A program made the translations under genes and the position numbers. DNA of 64,000 bases from Planctomycetota bacterium (lineage in GTDB: Bacteria; Planctomycetota; UBA1135; UBA2386), in assembly GCA_025459175.1 (NCBI GenBank), contig JALORC010000036.1, forward strand, positions 1 through 64,000, given 5' to 3'. The notes under the pieces are model-generated. The model had not been told where the DNA came from. It searched no databases and was given only the letters and a program-made list of their open reading frames with translations. This document shows positions 1-7,915 of this stretch, piece by piece. The first letter of the stretch is position 1, and each line of letters starts with the position of its first letter.

Positions 1-192
1 ATGCGATGCCTCCTCGGGCGTTGACTGCACCTGGGCCGGCAGGTGCAGATCGCATGCCATCACCGAGAGCACGCAAACACTTATCAGCAAGTCGCTTGTG
101 CAATCCCACCCGAACTGCGACACAGCCATTTTGGCGGTGTCGAAGGATCGACCGCCATTTTGGCGGTCAACCCTGGGATCACCATGCCGTCC
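1..192. other. Non-coding left edge with two hairpins
   Basis: No convincing gene is seen here. A perfect 9-bp stem, CTGCACCTG at 25-33 and CAGGTGCAG at 40-48, encloses a 6-nt loop. It is flanked by ATGCGAT (1-7) and its complement ATCGCAT (49-55), so a larger structured element may continue left of the window. Farther right, GCCATTTTGGCGGT occurs at 125-138 and again at 154-167. The second copy lies in the perfect hairpin ACCGCCA-TTT-TGGCGGT (151-167), just beyond the stop of the minus-strand gene at 193. That hairpin could end its transcript, although no T-tract follows. Confidence 0.4.
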
Positions 193-961
193 TCAGCCCG
201 GCAGGATGGAGTCCAGCGCACTGCGCGCCGCCACCATCGGCGTGTGCCGACCGTCAGCCTTGCCGTCGCGGCGCCGCTCGTCACCCTGGCGCGCCGCCTC
301 GAGCAGCAGGTGCGTGGTGTTCAGGCTGGTGCGCTGCGCGATGTTGCTGACGCTGCGCAGCCCGCAGATCCGGCACGCTGACCGTCTGACTGCGCACGAG
401 GTGTTCACCCAGCATCTGGCTCGCCTTCGAGCACGCGTCGAGGTTCTGCTGCAACTGCTCCTCGGTGAGCTTGCTCTGAGCGACCAGGATCGTTCCCAGC
501 CTGAGGTCCGGGTTCGCCTGGTTGGTCACCGCGTGCACGATGACGCCGTTCTGGAACTCGAACACGTACATCGTGTCGCCCGCCTGCAAGGTCAGCGTTC
601 CCGTCTTGCGCGCGGAACTGAGCACCCCGACCAGATCCGCGACCTGCAGCACATCGGTGGTGCCACGCATGCCGGCCGGCTCCTGCACCTCGCGCCGCTT
701 CTCCTGGACCGGGGCACTGTTGCTGACGAAACCGAGCGTGGTCTCGAGCTCTCTCGCGTAGTCGCTGAGTTGGCGGATCTGCCAGCGAACCTCGGCTGCG
801 GACGAGATCAACTCGGCACCGCCGGTCGGTCCACCGTGCAGGCACAGTCGCTTCAGGCTGCCGATGATCGCTTCGAGCGCGTGCGAACGTGACTCGAGCG
901 TGCGAATCCCCGCGTAGGCGCGGAGCTGGGTCTCTGGCGACAAGGACATCATGTTGGACAT
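193..961 (-). pseudogene. DUF4388 (PATAN-like) protein with a frameshift
   Basis: The reading frame opens at ATG 961 (MSNMMSLSPE) and has a helical N-terminal region of about 95 residues. A DUF4388-type domain follows (residues about 98-190, with GTTDVLQVADLVGVL and KTGTLTL). After residue about 200 this frame runs into low-quality sequence and stops at 281. The neighbouring frame carries the expected end of the family, RSVSNIAQRTSLN followed by HLLLEAARQGDE, and stops at 193. The switch lies near 358-364, at a GGG run, and fits one extra base or two missing ones. DUF4388 domains usually occur in signalling or gliding-type regulators; the role here is unknown. Either the gene is broken or the assembly has an indel. 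Longer upstream starts would overlap purB and look non-coding. Confidence 0.6.
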
Positions 962-1148
962 CGCGTGCGGTGTGCGCCGGGCTATCGGCATCGGGATCGA
1001 CTCGGTCGCACGGATCCCCACCGCGCCGGCCCCAGATCGAGACGATCGTGCACCGGTCACCCGTCGCGGCGACTTCGAGCCGCCGCTACCAACGCTGCAA
1101 CGCGAGCCGGCTGCGGATGAAGCGCCGAAGCCAGGGATCCGCGGGGAT

Positions 1149-2582
1149 TCAGACGCGAATGTCGGCCCCGAGCCCGGAGGCACCGAACCCGACCAATCGC
1201 GGCGCGACCTCGTCGCGCAGGAATGCGTCGACCTGCTCGGCAGACCGACCGACGAAGCGGGCCGGATCCAACAGACTGGGCAGCGAGTCGGCAATGGCCG
1301 CGAACGCCGGGTCGGCGGCGATCAACTGCAACAATGGATTGTCCCGCCCCTCGGCCTTCACCGCATGTGCAGCCGTGCGACTGTGCACCCGCACTCGTTC
1401 GTGCAGATCCTGGCGATCGCCACCGGCAGCCACTCCCGCCATCAGGATCTCCTCGGTGGCGAGGAACGGCAGCTGCTCACGCAGCTTCTTCTCGATCACC
1501 TTCGGGTACACGACCATGCCCCTGGTGACGTTCTCGACCAGCATCAGGATGCCGTCGATGGCCAGGAACGACTCCGGCAGCGCGATGCGCCGCACGGCAC
1601 TGTCGTCGAGGGTCCGTTCCAACCACTGGTTGGCGGCCGTGTGCGCGCTGGTGGTCGCGGTCTCGATCACGTAGCGGGCCAACGAGCAGACCCGCTCGCA
1701 ACGCATCGGGTTCTTCTTGTACGCCATCGCCGAACTACCGATCTGCTTCGACTCGCTCGGCTCCTCGAGTTCCCCTTCGTGAGAGAGCAGCCGCAGATCG
1801 GTCGCGAACTTGCTGGCCGACTGCGCAATCGCCGAGAGCGCCTGGTGGATCGTCCAGTCGAGTTTGCGCGTGTAGGTCTGACCGCTGACGGCGATCGACT
1901 TGCCGAACCCCATCGCCTTGGTCACCCGCCGATCGAGTTCCTCGACCACGGCGTGGTCGCCTCGGGCCAGGGTCAGGAAGGTGGCCTGCGTCCCGGTCGT
2001 GCCCTTGACCCCACGGAACGGCAACCACTCCGCGATCCGTCGCACCTCGTCGAGGTCGAGCGCGAAGTCCTGGGCCCACAAGCTGGCCCGCTTGCCCACC
2101 GTCACAGGTTGCGCGACCTGGAAATGCGTGTAGCCGAGGCAGGGTTGCGCGCGCCATTGCTTCGCGAAGTCGGCCAGGCTGCCGAGGACCGCCGCGAGGC
2201 GTTGCTCGATCAACCGCAGGGCGCGGCGATAGAGCAACAGGTCCCCGTTGTCGGTGACGAAACAACTGGTGGCGCCGAGATGGATGATCGGACGCGCCTT
2301 CGGGCACAGATCGCCGTAGTGATGAACGTGCGCCATCACGTCGTGGCGCAGTTCCTTCTCGTAGGCGGCGACGCGATCCCAATCGAACGTCTCGCGGTGC
2401 TGTTCGAGCTCGGCGATCTGCTCGGCGGTCACCGGGAAGCCGAGCTCGTGTTCGGCGCGAGCCAGCGCGATCCAGAGATCGCGCCAGGCTCCGTGGCGCG
2501 CGCGCGGCGAGAACAGACGAGCCATGTCCTGGCTCGCGTAGCGTTCGATGAGCGGGTGGTCGAAGCGAAGGCCGCGTTCCAT
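1149..2582 (-). CDS. purB: Adenylosuccinate lyase
   Basis: Cytosolic enzyme of purine synthesis. It releases fumarate from SAICAR and from adenylosuccinate. The 477-residue protein is of normal length. It has the fumarase/aspartase superfamily signature GSSAMAYKKNP at residues 282-292, whose serine loop acts in catalysis, and the GYTHFQ motif around His153. Start ATG 2582 has an AAGG-type ribosome site about 6 nt upstream. The tandem 111-bp repeats lie between this gene and the exported-protein gene upstream, so its promoter must lie within or just after the repeats unless it is read through. The DUF4388 frame follows 187 bp downstream. Identification is secure. Confidence 0.96.
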   Translation of the reverse strand: MERGLRFDHPLIERYASQDMARLFSPRARHGAWRDLWIALARAEHELGFPVTAEQIAELEQHRETFDWDRVAAYEKELRHDVMAHVHHYGDLCPKARPIIHLGATSCFVTDNGDLLLYRRALRLIEQRLAAVLGSLADFAKQWRAQPCLGYTHFQVAQPVTVGKRASLWAQDFALDLDEVRRIAEWLPFRGVKGTTGTQATFLTLARGDHAVVEELDRRVTKAMGFGKSIAVSGQTYTRKLDWTIHQALSAIAQSASKFATDLRLLSHEGELEEPSESKQIGSSAMAYKKNPMRCERVCSLARYVIETATTSAHTAANQWLERTLDDSAVRRIALPESFLAIDGILMLVENVTRGMVVYPKVIEKKLREQLPFLATEEILMAGVAAGGDRQDLHERVRVHSRTAAHAVKAEGRDNPLLQLIAADPAFAAIADSLPSLLDPARFVGRSAEQVDAFLRDEVAPRLVGFGASGLGADIRV

Positions 2583-2956
2583 GCGGCCTTGTTATCCGCC
2601 GACCGGCTCGGCTGCCACGCTTCCAAGGAGACGGCGCAGCGGGGCCCGTTGCGCCGATCTCGTGGTTGGTGGGTCCCGCGTTGCGGCGTCCTGGCAATCG
2701 CTGAGCCGGGTCGCCTCGCGGGCGAGCCGGCTTCCAAGGAGACGACGCAGCGGGGCCGGTTGCGCCGATCTCGTGGTTGGTGAGTCCCGCGTTGCGGCGT
2801 CCTGGCAATCGCTGAGCCGGGTCGCCTCGCGGGCGAGCCGGCTTCCAAGGAGACGACGCAGCGGGGCCGGTTGCGTCGATCTCGTGGTTGGTGAGTCCCG
2901 CGTTGCGGCGTCCTGGCAATCGCTGAGCCGGGTCGCCTCGCGGGCGAGCCGGCTCA
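2583..2956 (-). repeat. Three tandem copies of a 111-bp repeat
   Basis: CCAAGGAGAC recurs at 2623, 2734 and 2845, giving three near-identical 111-bp units with only a few substitutions. Read on the minus strand, each unit opens with a hairpin (AGCCGGCTCGCC paired with GGCGACCCGGCT, loop CGCGA) and continues through GCGATTGCCAGGACG to CAGCGGGGCCGG-type sequence. The unit nearest the small exported-protein gene begins exactly at that gene's TGA (2956-2954). In that copy the stem extends to CTGAGCCGG/CCGGCTCAG (2923-2957, 15 bp with one mismatch). A fourth copy lies at 18619-18716. Frames through the units are chance products. 2583-2622 holds only the purB leader. Confidence 0.9.
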
Positions 2957-2957
2957 G
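2923..2957 (-). terminator. Repeat-borne hairpin at a stop codon
   Basis: A 15-bp stem with one G-G mismatch (2932/2948) and a 5-nt loop (2938-2942). It includes the TGA of the gene ending at 2954. It is GC-rich and lacks a T-tract, so it could protect mRNA 3' ends or act as a Rho-dependent or weak terminator. Confidence 0.5.
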
Positions 2958-3370
2958 CAGGTCACCCAGACCTGGCGGCAGCGGGTCTCCCAGCGAGCCG
3001 GCACCCAGACCCGGCGGCAGCCACCGTGGTCGATGATGCCCCAGTAGCGGCGACCGCAGTGATCGTAGATCCAGCCGTAGGTCGGCGGCACGTGCTGCTC
3101 TTCCCAGTAGCCGGGCACCAGGTACTGCTCCTCGATGGTCTCCCAGCGGCCGCGCGGCAGCGGTGCGCGGCGGATGGGTTCGCAGTGGTTGGGCGAGCGG
3201 TCGAAGCGACGGTGGTCGCGGTGGTCGCGGTCGCGGTGGTCGCGCTGGTTGCCGATCACGACCGCCCCCCGCAGATCGCGGCCGAGCCGGGCCTCGATGA
3301 CAACCTGGGCCGGAGCCGAGACGGCGGCCCCGAGCAGGGCCGCCAGAACGAGCATCGGGAATCGCTTCAT
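2954..3370 (-). CDS. Small exported W/R/H-rich protein
   Basis: A 138-residue protein of unknown function. ATG 3370 (MKRFPMLVLAALLGAAVSA) is preferred over the upstream ATG at 3427 because it opens a clean signal peptide ending near APAQ and follows a GAGGGGGG ribosome site. A charged RDHRDRDHRDHRR stretch follows. The C-terminal half is rich in W, Y, P and C, with PGYWEEQHVPPTYGWIYD and VWVPARWE. Such motifs occur in short secreted or envelope proteins with YxPGYW/WVPARW patterns. The stop codon is the first codon of the adjacent 111-bp repeat, which may have replaced the native end. A cysteine is the last residue. Confidence 0.7.
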   Translation of the reverse strand: MKRFPMLVLAALLGAAVSAPAQVVIEARLGRDLRGAVVIGNQRDHRDRDHRDHRRFDRSPNHCEPIRRAPLPRGRWETIEEQYLVPGYWEEQHVPPTYGWIYDHCGRRYWGIIDHGGCRRVWVPARWETRCRQVWVTC

Positions 3371-3498
3371 GGCACCCCCCTCAGCGCAACTATCGAGCCG
3401 ACGTTCGATTCGGGTGCCGCGCCGCAACCGATGCTCCCTGGTGCCGATACCACGGGCAGCAGCGAGTCACTCTGTAGCGACTGCAATCCACTCCCGGC

Positions 3499-4011
3499 CT
3501 ACCAGGGGCCCCAGGTCGCGAGGGCGACGCAGAGCAGAGCAGCCATCAGCAGCCAGGGGATCCCGGCTGCGCAATCCGTCTCGCCGCCGATCCGCCACCG
3601 GAGCCAACTGCACGCCAGCAACGCGCCGCAACAATCCGTCAGCCAGTCGGAGACCGAAGCCACTCGCCCTGGCACGTAACTCTGGTGAAGCTCATCGATC
3701 ATCCCGTAGGCGCCGGCGACCGACACGGCGATCACGGCGGCCAGGCGCGAGCGGGTTTGCTGCCGGCGCCAAGCCCAGAGCCACAGCGACGCCGCCAGAC
3801 CGGCATAGGCGACCACATGGGCTCCGTTGTGGAGGAACGAGCGCCAATCGCTCGCAGGACCGGGTGTCGGCGACCGCGACGAGGACCACCAGAGCAGGGC
3901 CATCAGCAGCAAGGGTGCACTCGCCCGCATCCAGCCAGATCTCGCCGACCACCAGGACACACCCGCTTCGACGGCGCGCAAGGCCCACGATCCGGCGAAC
4001 GGGCGGATCAC
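3499..4011 (-). CDS. VanZ-like membrane protein
   Basis: A 170-residue membrane protein with four predicted hydrophobic segments. It carries the VanZ-family motifs HNGAHVVAYAGLA, GMIDELHQSYVPGR and SVSDWLTD, with conserved Asp, Glu and His. VanZ of enterococci lowers teicoplanin sensitivity. Most chromosomal homologues have no known role, so resistance is not implied. It starts at GTG 4011, which overlaps the TGA of the RsbW-like gene as GTGA, indicating translational coupling. It is the last gene of the minus-strand operon. 129 bp of apparently non-coding sequence separates it from the next gene. Confidence 0.85.
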   Translation of the reverse strand: MIRPFAGSWALRAVEAGVSWWSARSGWMRASAPLLLMALLWWSSSRSPTPGPASDWRSFLHNGAHVVAYAGLAASLWLWAWRRQQTRSRLAAVIAVSVAGAYGMIDELHQSYVPGRVASVSDWLTDCCGALLACSWLRWRIGGETDCAAGIPWLLMAALLCVALATWGPW

Positions 4012-4433
4012 TGGCGGGCGATGTGGCCGCTCAACCGCAGGCCACCGGCCGGCGCGGTCGCGGCACGAACGTCCTGCAGGTAGACCGAGAGCAGGAACAG
4101 GCCGCGCCCACGCTCGCTCTCCAGGGACGGCATGCCATTGGTCGCTGCGGCCAGGGCCTGGGCCAGTTCGTCGACGGCGTCCGTCGGCATTTCCTGATCG
4201 AAGAACTCCACCCGCAACAGGTCGCCAGCCGGCTCGATCTGAACCGCCAGGTCCAGGCCCCGATGTCGGTAATCAGAGCCGTGCTCGATGGCATTGTTGA
4301 CCAGCTCGTCGACGACCAGGGCCAACTGGTCGCCGACCTTGGCGTCGGCACCGAGGCCAACGGCCAGCTGGCGCACATCGGCTCGCAGTTGCCGCAGCAC
4401 ACCGGGTTGGGGGGCGAAACTCAGGCGACGCAT
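4008..4433 (-). CDS. RsbW-like serine kinase / anti-sigma factor ATPase domain
   Basis: A 141-residue single-domain GHKL ATPase (HATPase_c_2 type). The N box VDELVNNAIEHG is at residues 41-52. A degenerate G1 region (EFFDQEMP) and a G2-like RGRGLFLL follow. Such proteins bind a sigma factor and phosphorylate an anti-anti-sigma protein (STAS domain) in partner-switching systems. No STAS protein or sigma factor lies in this window, so the partner must be elsewhere. Its ATG shares one base with the TGA of nadC (TGATG), and its stop overlaps the VanZ-like start. The coupling suggests co-expression rather than a shared function. Confidence 0.85.
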   Translation of the reverse strand: MRRLSFAPQPGVLRQLRADVRQLAVGLGADAKVGDQLALVVDELVNNAIEHGSDYRHRGLDLAVQIEPAGDLLRVEFFDQEMPTDAVDELAQALAAATNGMPSLESERGRGLFLLSVYLQDVRAATAPAGGLRLSGHIARQ

Positions 4434-5320
4434 CAGCTAACGCCCTCTACCAACAGGGAAAGGTCGACGGCCGGCGCAGAGTGCGTCAGGGCTCCGATCG
4501 AGATCCGGTCGACCCCGCATTCGGCGAACGCACGCACCGTGCGCAGGTTGACGCCACCCGATGCTTCGGTCAGCACTTTGCGGCCGAGCGACCGCGCTGC
4601 CGAGCGCACGGCGGCGACTGCCGCCGACAGTGGCGCCCCGGGCTCGAAGTTGTCCAGCAGCACGATCGACGCGCCGCCACGCACTGCCGCGAGCGCTTCG
4701 TCGACATCGCGGGCCTCGGCCACCACGGGATGATCCTGAGCGAGAACACAGCGGCGGACGACATCCTCGTAACCCATCGGCTTCGCGAAACCGAAGTGGT
4801 TCTCCTTGAGCAGGACCTGGTCGAACAGTCCGATGCGGTGATTGACTCCCCCTCCGGCCAGCACGGCGCGCTTCTCGAGCAAGCGCAATCCGGGGGTGGT
4901 CTTGCGGGTGTCGAGGATGGCGGCACCGGTGCCGGCCACGGCATCGACGAAGGCCCGCGTCATCGTCGCCACCCCGGACAAGCGCTGGATGAAGTTCAGT
5001 GCCGTGCGTTCGGCTGCAAGCAAAGGCCGCATCTCGCCTTCGACGCGCAGCACGACGTCCTTGGGAGCGAAGCGGTCGCCATCGCGGCGAAGGGCAGTGA
5101 CCTCGGCTGCCGGATCGAGCATCCGGAACGCCTCGATCGCACAATCCAGCCCCGACAGTACCCCGTTGGACTTGGCAATCAGCCGTGCCATGCCACGCCG
5201 GCCGGCCGGAACCGACAAGCGACTGGTGACGTCGGCATCCACCCGCGGATCGGCGGTCCCGAGGTCCTCGGCGAGGGCTCGGCGAACGGAGTCACGCAGG
5301 GTGTCAGCCAGGACATCCAT
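4433..5320 (-). CDS. nadC: Nicotinate-nucleotide pyrophosphorylase (carboxylating)
   Basis: Makes nicotinate mononucleotide from quinolinate and PRPP with release of CO2, in de novo NAD synthesis. ATG 5320 (MDVLADTLRDSVRRAL) gives 295 residues, the family's normal size; the frame remains open farther upstream, to 5392, without family resemblance. Characteristic motifs are RTALNFIQRLSGVAT, ILDTRKTTPGLRLLEK, GGGVNHRIGL and LLKENH, and near the end the TEASGGVN phosphate-binding segment. No nadA or nadB is in the window. It sits 13 bp after the ComEA-like gene and is coupled to the RsbW-like gene. Confidence 0.96.
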   Translation of the reverse strand: MDVLADTLRDSVRRALAEDLGTADPRVDADVTSRLSVPAGRRGMARLIAKSNGVLSGLDCAIEAFRMLDPAAEVTALRRDGDRFAPKDVVLRVEGEMRPLLAAERTALNFIQRLSGVATMTRAFVDAVAGTGAAILDTRKTTPGLRLLEKRAVLAGGGVNHRIGLFDQVLLKENHFGFAKPMGYEDVVRRCVLAQDHPVVAEARDVDEALAAVRGGASIVLLDNFEPGAPLSAAVAAVRSAARSLGRKVLTEASGGVNLRTVRAFAECGVDRISIGALTHSAPAVDLSLLVEGVS

Positions 5321-5333
5321 GGGTCGCGGCAGA

Positions 5334-5714
5334 CTACCGCAAAGGAGGAGCAACCGCATCGGCCATGCCGCCTCCTCCTCGGTTCCCGCCACCTGGCGGC
5401 GAGCCGAACCACAGCCACGGCGCCATCTCGGCGGCTGTCTCCGGACCGAGACCAGGGACGCGGGCCAACGCGTCGATGCCGTCGAACGGCCCGCGCCGGA
5501 TGCGCTCCAACACGATGGCCTCGGCTCGCACCGAGCCGATGCCGGGCAACACCCTGAGCTCGGCGACCGTGGCCCGATCGAGATCGACCCGATGGGGACG
5601 AACCTCCAATGCCGGGGCAGCTTCAGCCCTCAGCAAGCCGCCGCCGAAGGCGCGAATCGCCAACGCGAACACCACCAAGGCCCAAACCTCGATCAGCCGC
5701 CACCGACGGCTCAC
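5334..5714 (-). CDS. ComEA-like helix-hairpin-helix protein
   Basis: A 126-residue protein with one N-terminal membrane segment (about residues 6-24) followed by a double helix-hairpin-helix region (LRVLPGIGSVRAEAI and ALARVPGLGPETA). This is the layout of ComEA, the periplasmic or surface DNA receptor of natural transformation. No other competence gene is nearby, so DNA uptake is an inference. The GTG start at 5714 overlaps the TGA of the FlhG-like gene (GTGA). The longer frame from 5828 lies inside that gene and is unlikely. A Gly-rich tail ends the protein. Confidence 0.8.
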   Translation of the reverse strand: MSRRWRLIEVWALVVFALAIRAFGGGLLRAEAAPALEVRPHRVDLDRATVAELRVLPGIGSVRAEAIVLERIRRGPFDGIDALARVPGLGPETAAEMAPWLWFGSPPGGGNRGGGGMADAVAPPLR

Positions 5715-6613
5715 CAGCGGCGGATCTGAGCCGTCATCCGAGCCTCCATCCCGGTGGACACGGCCGGCACCACCAGGTGCCGCTCGAGTTCCCGAATCAC
5801 ATCCATCATCGCCACGCTGGTCGAACATACCGGGGACACGTGGAGCAGAGGGGGCTGTCCGAGGCGACGATGGGTCACCGTGGGGTCCTCTGGCACTTCA
5901 CCCAGGTAGTGGATCTGGCAGGCAGCGAAACGCCGGGAAACCTCCTCGAGCCGAGCGAAAGTCCTGCGGCCGAGCCCCGGTTCGCCGACTCGGTTGACCA
6001 CCAGGTGGATCGCCGGCCCCAGCGGCTGACGCGCGATGCACTTGATCAGGGCATAGGCATCCGTGAGAGCCGCGATCTCCGGGTTGGTGACGACAACCAC
6101 CTGGTGCGCCGACAACACCGTGATGAGCGACTGCGGAGCGAGACCGGCACCACAATCGAGCAGCACGACGTCGTGGCAACCGGCCAATCGATCCAGCGCC
6201 TTGGCCAGCACCCGCATCTGCCGAGCGCCCAGCTCGGCGAGTTCGACGATTCCCGAGCCGCCGGCGATCAGCCCTGGCCCATAGGGAGTGCGCAGCAGCA
6301 CCTCCGCCAACGACTTCGAGCCCTCGAGCAGGTGATGCAGCGAGTAGGGCGGAGTCACCCCGAGCAGCAGGTGGGCGTTGGCCAGACCGAAGTCGCAGTC
6401 CACCAGCACCGTCCGGTGCCCCCGCTGGTGCAGGGCCAGGGCCGCGTTGACGGCCAGGAACGACTTGCCGGTGCCACCCTTGCCGCTCGCGAACGCGACC
6501 ACCGTGGCCTGGTGGCCCCGCGCCAGGGCTGGCGGCAGCTGCTCCTCTCCGCGACCGAACCAGCGCTGCAAGAACGAACGCCCATGCCATTCGGCACGTC
6601 GATCAGGTTCCAA
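5711..6613 (-). CDS. FlhG/MinD-family P-loop ATPase
   Basis: A 300-residue ParA/MinD-superfamily ATPase. The deviant Walker A ASGKGGTGKS lies at residues 42-51, switch I near VDCDFGLANAHLLLG, and the Walker B-like VVLLDCGAGL follows. The NAHLLLG and GSGIVELAEL segments resemble FlhG/FleN (YlxH), which positions flagella or other polar machines together with FlhF. No flagellar gene is in the window, so the partner is open; a MinD-like positioning role is also possible. The likely start is TTG 6613, preceded by GAGGTGAGCC. It lies 46 bp downstream of the unknown gene and is coupled to the ComEA-like gene. Confidence 0.85.
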   Translation of the reverse strand: MEPDRRAEWHGRSFLQRWFGRGEEQLPPALARGHQATVVAFASGKGGTGKSFLAVNAALALHQRGHRTVLVDCDFGLANAHLLLGVTPPYSLHHLLEGSKSLAEVLLRTPYGPGLIAGGSGIVELAELGARQMRVLAKALDRLAGCHDVVLLDCGAGLAPQSLITVLSAHQVVVVTNPEIAALTDAYALIKCIARQPLGPAIHLVVNRVGEPGLGRRTFARLEEVSRRFAACQIHYLGEVPEDPTVTHRRLGQPPLLHVSPVCSTSVAMMDVIRELERHLVVPAVSTGMEARMTAQIRRW

Positions 6614-6659
6614 GGCTCACCTCGTGAATCGCGGGGCGCAGGCGCGCCGTCGATTCCGC

Positions 6660-7703
6660 TCAGCCGGGCCGCCGGGTCGGCGGCCGCGGACTGTCCTGCG
6701 CCGCGGCGAACGCATCGTCATCGGCCATTACCGCGGGCTCGGAATCGCCGCCGGCCGACGAGGCCGGACCACCGAGTGCGGAGTATTCATCTGCGGACAG
6801 TCGCGCGGATGCCGCGACCGAGCGCAGGCTCTCCGCGTCGACGCGGTGGCCTGCGCTGCGACCGTTGGCCGAATAGCGAGACGCCGCCGACCGCGCCGAC
6901 GCACCTGCATCGGCACCGGTGTCTTGATCCGAGATCAGGCCAGCGAGCGCGGCGAAGCGGCGCAACAGCCGGTCACCGAACGTCCGCACATCGGCCGCGA
7001 CGACCAGATCGCATCGGGCGCCGCCGGCGACCTCGGCGCGCAGGACTCCGTCGACGAGCCGGAGCTCGGCCAGCGGTCGCCCCTGCCAGCTGATACGCCG
7101 CCAATAGCGATCGCCATCGCATCGCACGCCCGGATCGATGCGCGCACACAGGTCCTGCACTGCCGTCCAAATGTCGCGCTGGGCAGCCGGCACCACGAAC
7201 GGCGCACTCGCCGAGTAGGCACCGCCCGAACTCGCCGCGCCATCGCCGGCGGACCGCAGGAATCGCACCGCGAAGCGCTCGCAGCCGGCGATCCGGAATG
7301 GCTCGAGGCGACAGACCTGCAGCCCCGGGACCGACAGGCGACCGAGCGGGTCGAGTGCGGCGGAAGCAGCCTCGGCGCCGATCACCAGCACCCGACCGGC
7401 CGCACCGGGGCACAGGTTCGCTTCCGGAACCGCGGTGACCAGTGCATCGCCCAGGCGGTGCAGGAAGTCCGCCGCCGCCAACACGCGCGCCGTCAACAGC
7501 GCGTCACCATCGACCGCCAGCAGCACCAAAACGGGCGCACCGCTGGCGTCGCGAGCGAGCCCTTCCACGAGACCGAACTGACCACCACTGCAGTCGAGCC
7601 CCTCGACGATCAGCTCCAGCCCACGCTCCACTTGGTCGAGCCGCGTCGACACCAGCGCCCAGAGGCTCTCACGCAAGTGCGGCAGGATCGGACCACGAAT
7701 CAT
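6660..7703 (-). CDS. Hypothetical protein with a nuclease-like N-terminal fold
   Basis: A 347-residue protein I do not recognise with confidence. ATG 7703 (MIRGPILPHLRESLW) has a GGGGGAA ribosome site. The first 150 residues alternate hydrophobic strands and helices (APVLVLLAVDGD, GRVLVIGAEA) in a way that recalls PD-(D/E)xK-type folds of the DUF91/NucS sort, but the expected E-x-K catalytic motif is not visible. This is a weak resemblance, and any such domain would be inactive. The C-terminal 80 residues are low-complexity Ala/Ser/Gly/Asp. It is the first gene of the operon that continues with the FlhG-like ATPase. Confidence 0.6.
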   Translation of the reverse strand: MIRGPILPHLRESLWALVSTRLDQVERGLELIVEGLDCSGGQFGLVEGLARDASGAPVLVLLAVDGDALLTARVLAAADFLHRLGDALVTAVPEANLCPGAAGRVLVIGAEAASAALDPLGRLSVPGLQVCRLEPFRIAGCERFAVRFLRSAGDGAASSGGAYSASAPFVVPAAQRDIWTAVQDLCARIDPGVRCDGDRYWRRISWQGRPLAELRLVDGVLRAEVAGGARCDLVVAADVRTFGDRLLRRFAALAGLISDQDTGADAGASARSAASRYSANGRSAGHRVDAESLRSVAASARLSADEYSALGGPASSAGGDSEPAVMADDDAFAAAQDSPRPPTRRPG

Positions 7704-7915
7704 CTGGATTCCCCCGATGGCGGGATGCTCGGCACCCCACAAGGTGATGGCCCCACCACGCGGCGCGCATCAGCGACACCGCGGATCCTTGGCACATGTC
7801 GGACCTGGCCCGCCATGGCCAACCGCTTGGGCTGGTACAAGGGGTGGGAGCCTCGCTAACCGGTAGGCAGCATTACAGGTGGTGTCAGGCGAAAAAGCAA
7901 GGGCGAGCCCCTCAC
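7704..7915 (-). terminator. ruvC terminator and leader of the next operon
   Basis: No gene is seen. On the minus strand, just after the ruvC TAA (7918-7916), a short GC stem (GGGG-CTCG-CCCT) is followed by GCTTTTTCG. It corresponds to plus positions 7892-7912 and looks like an intrinsic terminator. The rest, down to 7704, is the leader of the 6660-7703 gene and presumably holds its promoter; I see no clear -35/-10 pair. Confidence 0.6.

Noticed and set aside
2623..2956. CRISPR array
   Set aside because: The three 111-bp units are directly abutting with no unique spacers, and no cas genes are near.
2429..3036. Repeat-encoded peptides (RRNAGLTNHEI-type) as real proteins
   Set aside because: They arise because the 111-bp unit is a multiple of three, so any frame repeats; overlap with purB and a signal-peptide gene argues against coding.
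3371..3498. Possible tRNA T-loop (TTCGATTC)
   Set aside because: No acceptor stem, anticodon arm or CCA-like end can be folded around it.
3499..4011. Glycopeptide resistance gene
   Set aside because: Only a VanZ-like protein is present; no vanHAX or regulators, and most VanZ-like proteins are unrelated to resistance.
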